Source of the DNA: GCA-002780795 sp964545385 | GTDB taxonomy: Bacteria > Patescibacteriota > Microgenomatia > UBA1406 > GWC2-37-13 | DNA: 64,000 nucleotides | Direction of reading: 5' to 3' | NCBI GenBank assembly: GCA_964545385.1 | Contig: CAZJFG010000001.1 | Span: forward strand, 1-64,000 | Part shown: in pieces, positions 52,977 to 60,383 of the stretch | Numbering within the stretch: the stretch's first letter is position 1 | Layout of the letters: every line of letters starts with the position of its first letter | Notes under the pieces: model-generated | The model's input: the letters and a program-made list of their open reading frames with translations, nothing else | Databases searched by the model: none | Told to the model about the DNA's origin: nothing | Made by a program: the position numbers and the translations under genes

Positions 52977-54919
52977 ATCCAACAACTGCCAATAAAACCG
53001 AACGCAAAAAAATACAAGGTAGATTAAAAGGCATAGGTATGGGTCGACCGGTCGAAAAAGCCAAAGATTTTTGGGGAACGCTGCGCCGACTTCTCCACTA
53101 TTTTTCTGATGAAAAAATTCGCCTTTCGATTGTAATAGGTGCCGCTATCTTAGGCACAACATTCCATATTATTGGCCCAAAAATCCTTGGTTTGGCTACA
53201 ACAAAATTATTTAATAATCTTATATCCAGTTTTATTGTCCAGGTTAAAAATTATCTTTTGCAACAGCAACTGGCAAAAAATCCTCAACTGCCTCTTAAAC
53301 TCGAACCGGTACCGGGAATCGAGTTTGGATATATTGGCAGGATAATGCTTATCCTATTGGGATTATATATCTTGAGTTCCGTTTTTATATTTATCCAGCA
53401 ATATCTTATGGCCGGCGTCGCCCAAAAAACTATTTATAAAATTCGCAAACAGGTCGATAAAAAACTTTCCCGCCTGCCTCTTAAATACTTTGATGGCCGA
53501 ACTCATGGAGAAATTTTAAGTCGAGCCGTTAATGATGTTGACAACATGAGTTCAACTCTCCAGCAAAGTATTTCTCAGCTTATTACTTCTGTTGTTACTT
53601 TAATCGGAGTTTTGTCCATGATGCTCTCAATCAGCGGCAGACTAACGGTTATCGTCTTGCTGACTTTACCCCTAAGCCTTTTTATCGTTTCCGGCATTGC
53701 CAAAAAATCTCAGGAATATTTTAGACACCAGCAATATGCCATAGGTGATTTAAACGGTCACGTTGAAGAAATGTATATCGGTCATAAAATCGTCAGAGCT
53801 TTTAACTACGAAAAAAAAGCTATTCATCGATTTAATATTCTCAACGAAAGACTGTATAACGCCGGTTGGAAAGCCCAGTATGTTTCTGGAATTATTATGC
53901 CTCTTATGAGGTTTGTTGGTAATCTTGGTTATGTTTTAGTCGCCATCGCCGGAGGAATTATGACAACACAGGGAGCAATAAGTTTGGGTGATGTACAAGC
54001 TTTTATCCAGTATTCAAACCAGTTTACCCAACCTATCACTCAACTCGCTAATATCGCCAATGTTATTCAATCAACGATAGCCTCAGCCGAACGGGTTTTT
54101 GAGTTTTTGGATGAAGAAGAAGAGGTGCCGGAAACAACGACGCCGATTATCATTAAAAATCCCAAAGGAGCTGTCAGGTTTGAACATGTTTTTTTTGGTT
54201 ATCAAAAAAATAAGCTTCTCATTAAAGATATGAATATTGATGTTAAACCCGGACAGATGGTTGCCATTGTCGGTCCAACCGGTGCAGGCAAAACAACTTT
54301 AGTTAATCTGCTGATGCGCTTTTATGAGATAAATAGTGGCCGTATTCTAATTGACGGAGTAGATATTACAAAACTTAAAAGAGCTGATCTTCGTCACATG
54401 TTTGGTATGGTTCTCCAAGATACCTGGCTTTTCAATGGGACTATCCGAGATAATATCGCCTATGGTAAAGAAAATGCGACGATGGAGGAAATTATTAAAG
54501 CAGCCGATGCCGCTTATGCTGATCACTTCATAAGAAGACTTCCCGACGGCTATAACATGGTCTTAAATGAAGAAGCAACCAACATCTCTCAAGGCCAAAA
54601 ACAACTTTTAACAATTGCCCGTGCTTTTTTGGCTGACCCGGAAATCCTTATTTTAGATGAGGCAACAAGCAGTGTCGACACTCGGACCGAACAGTTGATT
54701 CAAAACGCAATGAAAAATATTATGAAAAACCGAACAAATTTCGTCATTGCCCATAGGCTATCAACTATCCGTGATGCCGATCTAATACTTGTTATGAATC
54801 ACGGTACAATCATCGAAAAAGGTACTCATGAAGGACTGTTGGCAAAAAATGGTTTTTATGCCGATCTTTACAACAGCCAGTTTAACACTTATATTAATTC
54901 CACTAAAAAAGCCCTCTAG
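52973..54919 (+). CDS. ABC exporter half-transporter with catalytic ATPase site
   Basis: 648 residues. A basic N-terminal extension of ~40 residues precedes six helices, with a longer TM1-TM2 loop (residues ~90-120). The ATPase domain has Walker A GPTGAGKTT, Q-loop VLQDTWLFNG, a degenerate signature ISQGQKQ, canonical Walker B LILDEATSSVD and the H-loop His in IAHRLST. Its defects are the mirror image of those of the upstream half, so the pair should form one active and one degenerate site. It probably exports drugs or lipids. It ends in a terminator. Confidence 0.93.
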   Translation: MNPTTANKTERKKIQGRLKGIGMGRPVEKAKDFWGTLRRLLHYFSDEKIRLSIVIGAAILGTTFHIIGPKILGLATTKLFNNLISSFIVQVKNYLLQQQLAKNPQLPLKLEPVPGIEFGYIGRIMLILLGLYILSSVFIFIQQYLMAGVAQKTIYKIRKQVDKKLSRLPLKYFDGRTHGEILSRAVNDVDNMSSTLQQSISQLITSVVTLIGVLSMMLSISGRLTVIVLLTLPLSLFIVSGIAKKSQEYFRHQQYAIGDLNGHVEEMYIGHKIVRAFNYEKKAIHRFNILNERLYNAGWKAQYVSGIIMPLMRFVGNLGYVLVAIAGGIMTTQGAISLGDVQAFIQYSNQFTQPITQLANIANVIQSTIASAERVFEFLDEEEEVPETTTPIIIKNPKGAVRFEHVFFGYQKNKLLIKDMNIDVKPGQMVAIVGPTGAGKTTLVNLLMRFYEINSGRILIDGVDITKLKRADLRHMFGMVLQDTWLFNGTIRDNIAYGKENATMEEIIKAADAAYADHFIRRLPDGYNMVLNEEATNISQGQKQLLTIARAFLADPEILILDEATSSVDTRTEQLIQNAMKNIMKNRTNFVIAHRLSTIRDADLILVMNHGTIIEKGTHEGLLAKNGFYADLYNSQFNTYINSTKKAL

Positions 54920-54934
54920 AAAAGAGGGCTTTAT
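54909..54934 (+). terminator. Intrinsic terminator of the ABC exporter operon
   Basis: AAGCCCTCT, 5-nt loop, AGAGGGCTT followed by TTATATT. The stem overlaps the last codons of the exporter gene. The A run on the other side may let it also serve the convergent hsp20 gene. Confidence 0.85.
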
Positions 54935-54955
54935 ATTAGATATCTAGTTAAAACT

Positions 54956-55378
54956 TTATTTACTTGTTTTAACAGATATTCTTTTGGGTTTTGCCGCCTC
55001 AGCAATAGGTGCTTTTACCGTCAAAACTCCATTTTTTATCTCTGCTTCAATTTTCTTCTCGTCGATTGGCCGAGGCAGATATGTACTGTAATCAAACGAA
55101 GAAATTCTCTGCATCTTGTGAACAATCCTATTTTTCTTCTTTTCTTCTGTTTTTTCTTCGGACTTTCCCTGAATGTGTAAAACACCGTCTTCGTAGGTTA
55201 TTTCCAATTTATCTTCAGGAATTCCCGGGACAGATGCTTCAACCATAACATTCCCATTTTCTTCGTAAACGTTTAAACCTTCTGTCATCGTTAATTCCGG
55301 CCACTCATCTTCGTCAAAAAATGGTCGGAAAAACTGTTGTTGCATTTGTGTAAAAGGATCAAGGCGAATTATTGCCAT
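54956..55378 (-). CDS. Hsp20 family small heat-shock protein
   Basis: 140 residues. The alpha-crystallin domain spans about 35-128: NVYEENGNVMVEASVPGIPEDKLEITYEDGVLHIQGKSEE, then the C-terminal strand IKNGVLTVKAPI. The tail contains an I-x-V motif (RISVKTSK) for oligomer contacts. These chaperones hold unfolding proteins without ATP. A strong AAAGGAGGTGA lies before the start, and a CIRCE-like repeat overlaps the promoter, so it is probably under HrcA-type heat control. Confidence 0.95.
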   Translation of the reverse strand: MAIIRLDPFTQMQQQFFRPFFDEDEWPELTMTEGLNVYEENGNVMVEASVPGIPEDKLEITYEDGVLHIQGKSEEKTEEKKKNRIVHKMQRISSFDYSTYLPRPIDEKKIEAEIKNGVLTVKAPIAEAAKPKRISVKTSK

Positions 55379-55400
55379 TTTTACTCACCTCCTTTCCCAA

Positions 55401-55427
55401 TTAGCAGTATAACAACTAGTATGCTAA
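55401..55427. promoter_or_regulatory. CIRCE-like inverted repeat at the hsp20 promoter
   Basis: TTAGCA-N15-TGCTAA, exactly the outer arms and spacing of the CIRCE operator (TTAGCACTC-N9-GAGTGCTAA), although the inner three bases of each arm differ. It overlaps the -10 box and most of the spacer of the hsp20 promoter, where an HrcA repressor would block initiation. Confidence 0.72.
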
Positions 55428-55435
55428 ATTGTCAA
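55406..55435 (-). promoter_or_regulatory. Promoter of hsp20
   Basis: On the minus strand: TTGACA (55430-55435), 18-bp spacer, TATACT (55406-55411), start near 55399, then a leader of about 21 nt with a strong Shine-Dalgarno at 55385-55395. The remaining gap to 55539 shows nothing clear. Confidence 0.82.
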
Positions 55436-55539
55436 GAGGTTTAATTGAATCTACAATATACACATACTGGAAAAGCTAATATGTCAGGAGTTGATTGTTA
55501 AGAAAAAATTGGCAAATAAGGCAATGGTTTTTTCCATAT

Positions 55540-56649
55540 TTATTTTTTACCCAAATCAAACATCCATTTAACAAACGTTATGTAAAAGAATGGCAAAATT
55601 AAAATAAAATATCTGGGAAAAGGAGCTTGAATACCAAGATAAAAAAGATAAATAATAGAAATTGAGGAGAATAGTAATTCGGTATTTATTAATTTTTTTC
55701 TAAAAATTTTGATTGATTTAATAAAAGAAACAAAAAATGTAATTGGCCAAAGCCAGGACCATTGATCTGTCCTGACTATTGAGTAGTTACCCCACCAGCT
55801 TTTATAAAAACCTCCTAAAAAAAGAGTCAATGATGAAAAAGGAATATTGGTCATAGAATGTTCCTTCCAGTATTTCAACAACTTCATTTGAAAGAAAAAT
55901 ATGTTAAAAAAACCGTTTCTATTTATAAAAGCTTTAAGATAGGTTAAACTAAAAACAATAAATCCGATTAAGAGTTGTTGAAAAACTGTCTTTAATTTGA
56001 CTTTTTTCTTAATTAAGTTATAACCGTTTAACACAATTACAAAAAAAGGAACCGCACCCCAAAACTTTGCGCTGGCAAATAGACCTAAAAATAATCCCTG
56101 TAGCCAAAAATTGTCTTTTTTGTACAAAACGAAAAATAGATAAGTCAACAAAAAACACGCCTGACCCATCTCAAAAGAGGCGTCGCCGGAAAGCATTATG
56201 AAAAGTGGATCGAAAATAAGTAATAAACTTGTTACGGCAGCAATTTTTGTAGAACGGAATAGCTTAAAAGCAAGTACATATGTTAACAACAGGTAGAGAA
56301 TGCAAAAAAATATCTCCAAATGGAATGGATTTTTCGTAAGAAGAATTGTTAGACCATACAGATACTTAACAAAAGGAGTGTGTTGAAAATGATACTCTGT
56401 AGGATCTGCACCTTTAATATATAGATATCCTGCGGCAATATGCAGATCTCCGTCGGAAAGAAATAATCTTCTGCATGGTGGTTCATAAGTAATATCTTGA
56501 GAGCAAAAATATTTTTTAATTAAAGACGTATTAAATCTGTATGAAAAAACATGAGGCTGAAAAAAATAAATGGTTATTAAATATATAACGATAATTAAAA
56601 AAAAATAAAAAAAATGCTTTGGCAGAGTCCTATTTTTAACAGGAATCAT
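55540..56649 (-). CDS. Multi-pass membrane protein, GT-C glycosyltransferase-like
   Basis: 369 residues with about nine helices. The first loop includes RLFLSDGDLHIAAGYLYIKGADPTEYHFQHTPFVKYLYGL, whose acidic and His-Pro pattern resembles GT39/PMT-type first loops, and SGDASFEMGQACFLLTYLFF follows. This suggests another polyprenyl-phosphate-sugar transferase, akin to those at 855-3570. It lies 7 nt after recF on the same strand. Only the topology and this loop support the call. Confidence 0.65.
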   Translation of the reverse strand: MIPVKNRTLPKHFFYFFLIIVIYLITIYFFQPHVFSYRFNTSLIKKYFCSQDITYEPPCRRLFLSDGDLHIAAGYLYIKGADPTEYHFQHTPFVKYLYGLTILLTKNPFHLEIFFCILYLLLTYVLAFKLFRSTKIAAVTSLLLIFDPLFIMLSGDASFEMGQACFLLTYLFFVLYKKDNFWLQGLFLGLFASAKFWGAVPFFVIVLNGYNLIKKKVKLKTVFQQLLIGFIVFSLTYLKAFINRNGFFNIFFFQMKLLKYWKEHSMTNIPFSSLTLFLGGFYKSWWGNYSIVRTDQWSWLWPITFFVSFIKSIKIFRKKLINTELLFSSISIIYLFYLGIQAPFPRYFILILPFFYITFVKWMFDLGKK

Positions 56650-56656
56650 AAATTTA

Positions 56657-57691
56657 TTATACCCTAATCACCTTCTTGTCAATAACAGAAAGCTCAACAA
56701 TTTCCGATTCTGCTGTTGTTAAAATAGTTTGATATTTAGTAATTAAATCAAGAATCAGCTTTTTATTTTTTAAATCAAGTTCAGAAAAAACATCGTCCAA
56801 AAGCAGAATCGGTTTTTTATCAAAAATACTTTCATAGTATTTTATTTCATTAATCTTCAACCAGAAAATTCCTAAGCGATGTTCACTCCGCGATCCAAAG
56901 CGATGAATATTTTTTTTATCCAGATAGATTTGAAAATCATCTTTTTGAGGCCCGATTATTGTCCTCCTATACCTTTTTTCAACTTCAAAAACTCCTTTAA
57001 GTCTTTTTTTGGTAAATAAGTTAGGCTGATATTTAATAAAAAATGATTTACTGTCAAGATTGGGATTTTTATTTAAAAATTCAATATATGAAATCCTTTT
57101 CTCGGAAAGATAATCTCCTTGTTCTTCCAAGTAATCATCCCAAAAAAAAAGTTCGTCGGTCAGTGCTTTTTCCGTACGATAAGTTTCTAAAACTTTATTT
57201 CTTTTTCTTAGAGCGTTTTGATAGTTATTTAACTTTTTTTTGTAATTTTGGTCATAAAAAGAAATTTGTTTGTCCAAATACTCCCTTCTTTGATCTGGAG
57301 ATCCGGATATGATTTCAAGTTGCTGAGGAGAAAAAAGGACTGACTTTATCCCCTCTTGTTGAAAATGGCTTAGTTTTTTGACAGTATTATTGATCACATA
57401 TTTTTTTCCAAAAATGTTTTTAGTTTTTTGAAAGACAATCCTTAAAGTAACTTTGTTTCTCTCATTGATAAAAAGCCCTTCAATTTCAGCGTTGTTTTTA
57501 CCAATATTGATCAGCTCTTCTTCTTTCGACTCCCGAAAACCCGATCCTTGAGTTAAACAATATGCCGCTTCCAAAAGATTCGTCTTTCCTTGGGCATTTT
57601 CACCATAAATAATGGTTAGAAATGGACTAAATGTAAATTTCAGATCGCTAAAATTTCTAAAATTATGGAGAGTAATTTTTTCTAATATCAT
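56657..57691 (-). CDS. recF: DNA replication and repair protein RecF
   Basis: 344-residue ABC/SMC-like ATPase that helps load RecA at gaps. It starts ITLHNFRNFSDLKFTF and has Walker A YGENAQGKTNLLEA, the family segment SPQQLEIISGSPDQRREYLDKQIS, GPQKDDFQIYLDKK, signature SRSEHRLG and Walker B PILLLDDVFSELD. It is ATGA-coupled to the upstream UMP kinase-methyltransferase gene. It is not next to dnaA-dnaN-gyrB here, so it gives no sign of the origin. Confidence 0.95.
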   Translation of the reverse strand: MILEKITLHNFRNFSDLKFTFSPFLTIIYGENAQGKTNLLEAAYCLTQGSGFRESKEEELINIGKNNAEIEGLFINERNKVTLRIVFQKTKNIFGKKYVINNTVKKLSHFQQEGIKSVLFSPQQLEIISGSPDQRREYLDKQISFYDQNYKKKLNNYQNALRKRNKVLETYRTEKALTDELFFWDDYLEEQGDYLSEKRISYIEFLNKNPNLDSKSFFIKYQPNLFTKKRLKGVFEVEKRYRRTIIGPQKDDFQIYLDKKNIHRFGSRSEHRLGIFWLKINEIKYYESIFDKKPILLLDDVFSELDLKNKKLILDLITKYQTILTTAESEIVELSVIDKKVIRV

Positions 57692-59031
57692 TTCTTTTTT
57701 AACAAAAAGACTGTTTCGAAGAATGATGGTAATCTAAAATATGAACGCCTAAGGATTGAGATATTTTCAAAAGAGAGAAAAAGATTTTGCCAATACCGGC
57801 GCGTAAAAACCGATATATGAGAAAAGTCATAACCGTGGGTGAAATTAATCCAGTAATTCTCCAAGGTATAGATTTTATGGAGAACGTATTTGTTTGAGAC
57901 ACGAATTGTCTCACTTACCGCTTTTTTCAACTTTGATCTTTCCAAATGTTCCATAACATCGTAGGTAAGAACCAAATCAAATTTATTATCCTCATAGGGA
58001 ATGTCTATAATATCAGACTCCTTAACAAAAGGTTTTATTTTTTTATCAACAAGTGCCAAAGCATGTTTGGAAATCTCCACTCCATAAGCCTCTATTCCAA
58101 AAAATCTCAACCAACGGATCAGCTGTCCGGCTCCACACCCGACGTCGAGACAGTTTTTGGGATTAATAAATATTTTTATTATTAAAGCCCGATAAAAATT
58201 AATAATATTGTGAAATATTTTTCCAAAAAAAGATTCGACAAAACTCAGCCGGTACTCACCTTTTTTACCTTGATAATAATCTCTATCATAAAAACCAGCC
58301 TCAATATGGAAGGGTGCAATTACAGTTCCCTTAAATTCGTCACCTTCAATTATTTTTTCCAGATTCTTAAAATCTTTGCCATTTGCAATGATTGTCGTTA
58401 AATTTAGTTTTTTTGCTAGTTTTGTGGCAATCGGATCAAAAGGAGCCGAAAGACCAGGCAACCATTTTCCATTAACTAACAATTTATCCATCATTTTTTC
58501 CATCTGTTCCCAAGTAATTTTTTTAATAATTTTCGCATCCTTATTTTTTTTAGGATCTTTATCATATAACCAATCGATATTGGACAAATTGATTATCATT
58601 TTACCGCCATAATCCTGGGCTATTTTGACAGCATTATAATCTGTCGACCAACCCGGCTTCCAACCGGCCCCAATAGCAATCGGTTCCTGCCAGTTTAAAA
58701 GTCTTCGCTCGTAGTTTTCAATAATCCGAGGATGAGAAATGTCTTCAAAAATAGTACGCAAAAGATGTGCATTAAGCCGTGTTACGTGAATCGCAATCCA
58801 ATCAAGATCTTCATCGGTCACGTTGCCGATAACCGCACTACCCGTATCTCGATAAACGCGGGAAAGCTTTCCTCCGCCTGCCACTAAAAAAAACCGCCGT
58901 CCTTTTTTAACTTGCTCCCGAATGAAAATATTGAGTTTGGAGAGGAATTGATTGTCAGGTCCTCCGTTTGGAACAATTAGACTACCACCGACAGAAATTA
59001 TGATTGGTGGTTCTTTGTAGTTAAAAAGCAT
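57688..59031 (-). CDS. Archaeal-type UMP kinase fused to a SAM-dependent methyltransferase
   Basis: 447 residues in one open frame. Residues ~9-238 are an amino-acid-kinase-fold UMP kinase of the archaeal type: IIISVGGSLIVP, FFLVAGGGKLSR, TRLNAHLL, AGWKPGWSTDYNAVKIAQ, NLSNIDWLYDKDPKK and LSAPFDPIATKLAKK. It would make UDP from UMP. Residues ~246-447 are a class I methyltransferase, with FYDRDYYQGKKGEY, motif I LDVGCGAG (294-301), the ribose-binding acidic E319 in GVEIS and LTYDVMEHL. I know of no standard protein with this pairing. The methyl acceptor is unknown. It is coupled to recF. Confidence 0.88.
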   Translation of the reverse strand: MLFNYKEPPIIISVGGSLIVPNGGPDNQFLSKLNIFIREQVKKGRRFFLVAGGGKLSRVYRDTGSAVIGNVTDEDLDWIAIHVTRLNAHLLRTIFEDISHPRIIENYERRLLNWQEPIAIGAGWKPGWSTDYNAVKIAQDYGGKMIINLSNIDWLYDKDPKKNKDAKIIKKITWEQMEKMMDKLLVNGKWLPGLSAPFDPIATKLAKKLNLTTIIANGKDFKNLEKIIEGDEFKGTVIAPFHIEAGFYDRDYYQGKKGEYRLSFVESFFGKIFHNIINFYRALIIKIFINPKNCLDVGCGAGQLIRWLRFFGIEAYGVEISKHALALVDKKIKPFVKESDIIDIPYEDNKFDLVLTYDVMEHLERSKLKKAVSETIRVSNKYVLHKIYTLENYWINFTHGYDFSHISVFTRRYWQNLFLSFENISILRRSYFRLPSFFETVFLLKKK

Positions 59032-59080
59032 CCTAAATATCGATTATATGTGATAGACGAAATAAAATCAATTGGATAAA

Positions 59081-59395
59081 TTAAAAAATTCCTTCTCCTA
59101 ACCCGAAAATCGATGTCAAAATTTTTACTATTGCATAGGCAAAAATCAGCAAAACAAATCCGATAATACCTGTTGTAATTTTGGCTTGAGCACCTTTTAA
59201 CTTGTCTGGTTGGCCCCTGGACATCATAAAATCATATCCGCCCCAGATCAAAACAAAAAGAAGAATGATTCCGGCAAGTGGAATCAGAAGAGAAACAATC
59301 TTGTTCACAATATCACCTAAAGTACTCACGCCTTCAAGCGGCCCTTCAATTGCCTGGCCGCCGACATTGATTGACTGTGCCAAAATTTTATTCAT
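59081..59395 (-). CDS. VirB2/TrbC-like small membrane protein
   Basis: 104 residues with a short N-terminus, two long helices (about 33-52 and 73-95) and between them WGGYDFMMSRGQPDKLKGAQAKITTGIIG, which is the pattern of VirB2/TrbC-type pilin-like proteins common in CPR genomes. No VirB4 or other type IV secretion gene is in the window, so a pilus or conjugation role is not shown. It overlaps the M50-like gene by 4 nt. Confidence 0.75.
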   Translation of the reverse strand: MNKILAQSINVGGQAIEGPLEGVSTLGDIVNKIVSLLIPLAGIILLFVLIWGGYDFMMSRGQPDKLKGAQAKITTGIIGFVLLIFAYAIVKILTSIFGLGEGIF

Positions 59396-60066
59396 CTTTT
59401 GAAGATTAAACGGGTAACTTTGAAAAAAATAATTAAAATAAAATTTGTAATTGCCGAAAACAACAAATAAAAATTTATATTTTGAAAAAACTCAAAAAAA
59501 CCGTTGGTGATAAGTTTGTTGTTAAATATAAAATCAAGATTTATATTAAAAACATATATCACTCCAACAATAATAATTATAACCGGAATAATTAAAACAA
59601 AATCAACTAAATCCTGATTTGATGAAAACATGGTTGAAGAAACGGCAAATACGATATAACCAAAAATAATATTCTCCAATAAACTATCACTGGGAAAAAG
59701 ATGAAACTTTGCCAAAAACCAAAAAAAAATTAAGCCAAAAAAAATCGGAGCAATGCCGACCAGAACTCCACGGAGAAAATCTTTTTTTTCATACAAAACA
59801 CTTCCAAGTTTTATCCTATTTTTTTCCCATTGGGGTAAAAGTCTTACCTCGTGAACTCGTAAATTTAAAATCGTGGCTGCCATAAAATGTCCCATCTCAT
59901 GGACAATGGTTCCTGGGAAAAATAGGAAACTGACTAAAATATAAATGATTTTTTCTTTTCTGAAAAACATCCTTAAGAAACGGAATAGTTCGTTTATTGT
60001 CAAACGGGATAAAAAAAAGATTAAAATAATTTGAAGAAGTATTAGTAGTGAAAAAGTTATTGACAT
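59392..60066 (-). CDS. M50-like membrane metalloprotease
   Basis: 224 residues with about five to six helices. HEMGH (in PGTIVHEMGHFMAATIL, near residue 56) is an HExxH zinc motif within a helix, as in the M50/M50B intramembrane proteases. GVLVGIAPIFFGLIFFW fits the family's following helix pair. The usual C-terminal N-x2-P-x-LDG ligand motif is not evident (a lone Asp in NQDLVDFVLIIP may serve), so activity is uncertain. It sits between the VirB2-like and a single-pass protein gene, all coupled. Confidence 0.72.
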   Translation of the reverse strand: MSITFSLLILLQIILIFFLSRLTINELFRFLRMFFRKEKIIYILVSFLFFPGTIVHEMGHFMAATILNLRVHEVRLLPQWEKNRIKLGSVLYEKKDFLRGVLVGIAPIFFGLIFFWFLAKFHLFPSDSLLENIIFGYIVFAVSSTMFSSNQDLVDFVLIIPVIIIIVGVIYVFNINLDFIFNNKLITNGFFEFFQNINFYLLFSAITNFILIIFFKVTRLIFKR

Positions 60067-60383
60067 TATTTTTCGAGTTCACTTGCGTTCGTTGCCTCCG
60101 GAGTAATTGTTGTTTCAGGTTCCTCTGCAATGGTCGGACTTAGCGAAGCAGTAGTTGGCGTTATAAGCTCAAGTGTCGGTTCAACGGTTGGAACAACAGT
60201 TGTCGGAGTTGGTGTAATCGATTCCTGAACGGCGGTCGAGCTTATCTTTTTTTGAATCAAAACAAAAAGCATGATGGCCAAAATTAAAGCCGTCAAAGTA
60301 ACAATAACAAGTAAAACTGTATTCAAACCGCTATCTTTACCTTCCAGTTTTTTTACATCAATTGGCGTGTAATTGTTGTCCAT
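60066..60383 (-). CDS. Single-pass membrane protein with Pro/Thr-rich tail
   Basis: 105 residues: a short cytoplasmic N-terminus (MDNNYTPIDVKKLEGKD), one helix (about 22-45) and an extracytoplasmic low-complexity tail rich in Thr, Pro, Val and Glu (ITPTPTTVVPTVEPTLELITPTT). No family recognised. It overlaps the clpC-like gene by 26 nt and the M50-like gene by 1 nt, so the four genes form one operon. The tail could be a glycosylated wall spacer or an M50 substrate. Confidence 0.6.
   Translation of the reverse strand: MDNNYTPIDVKKLEGKDSGLNTVLLVIVTLTALILAIMLFVLIQKKISSTAVQESITPTPTTVVPTVEPTLELITPTTASLSPTIAEEPETTITPEATNASELEK

Noticed and set aside
56657..57691. Replication origin near recF
   Set aside because: recF is not accompanied by dnaA, dnaN or gyrB, and no cluster of DnaA-box-like sequences was noticed.
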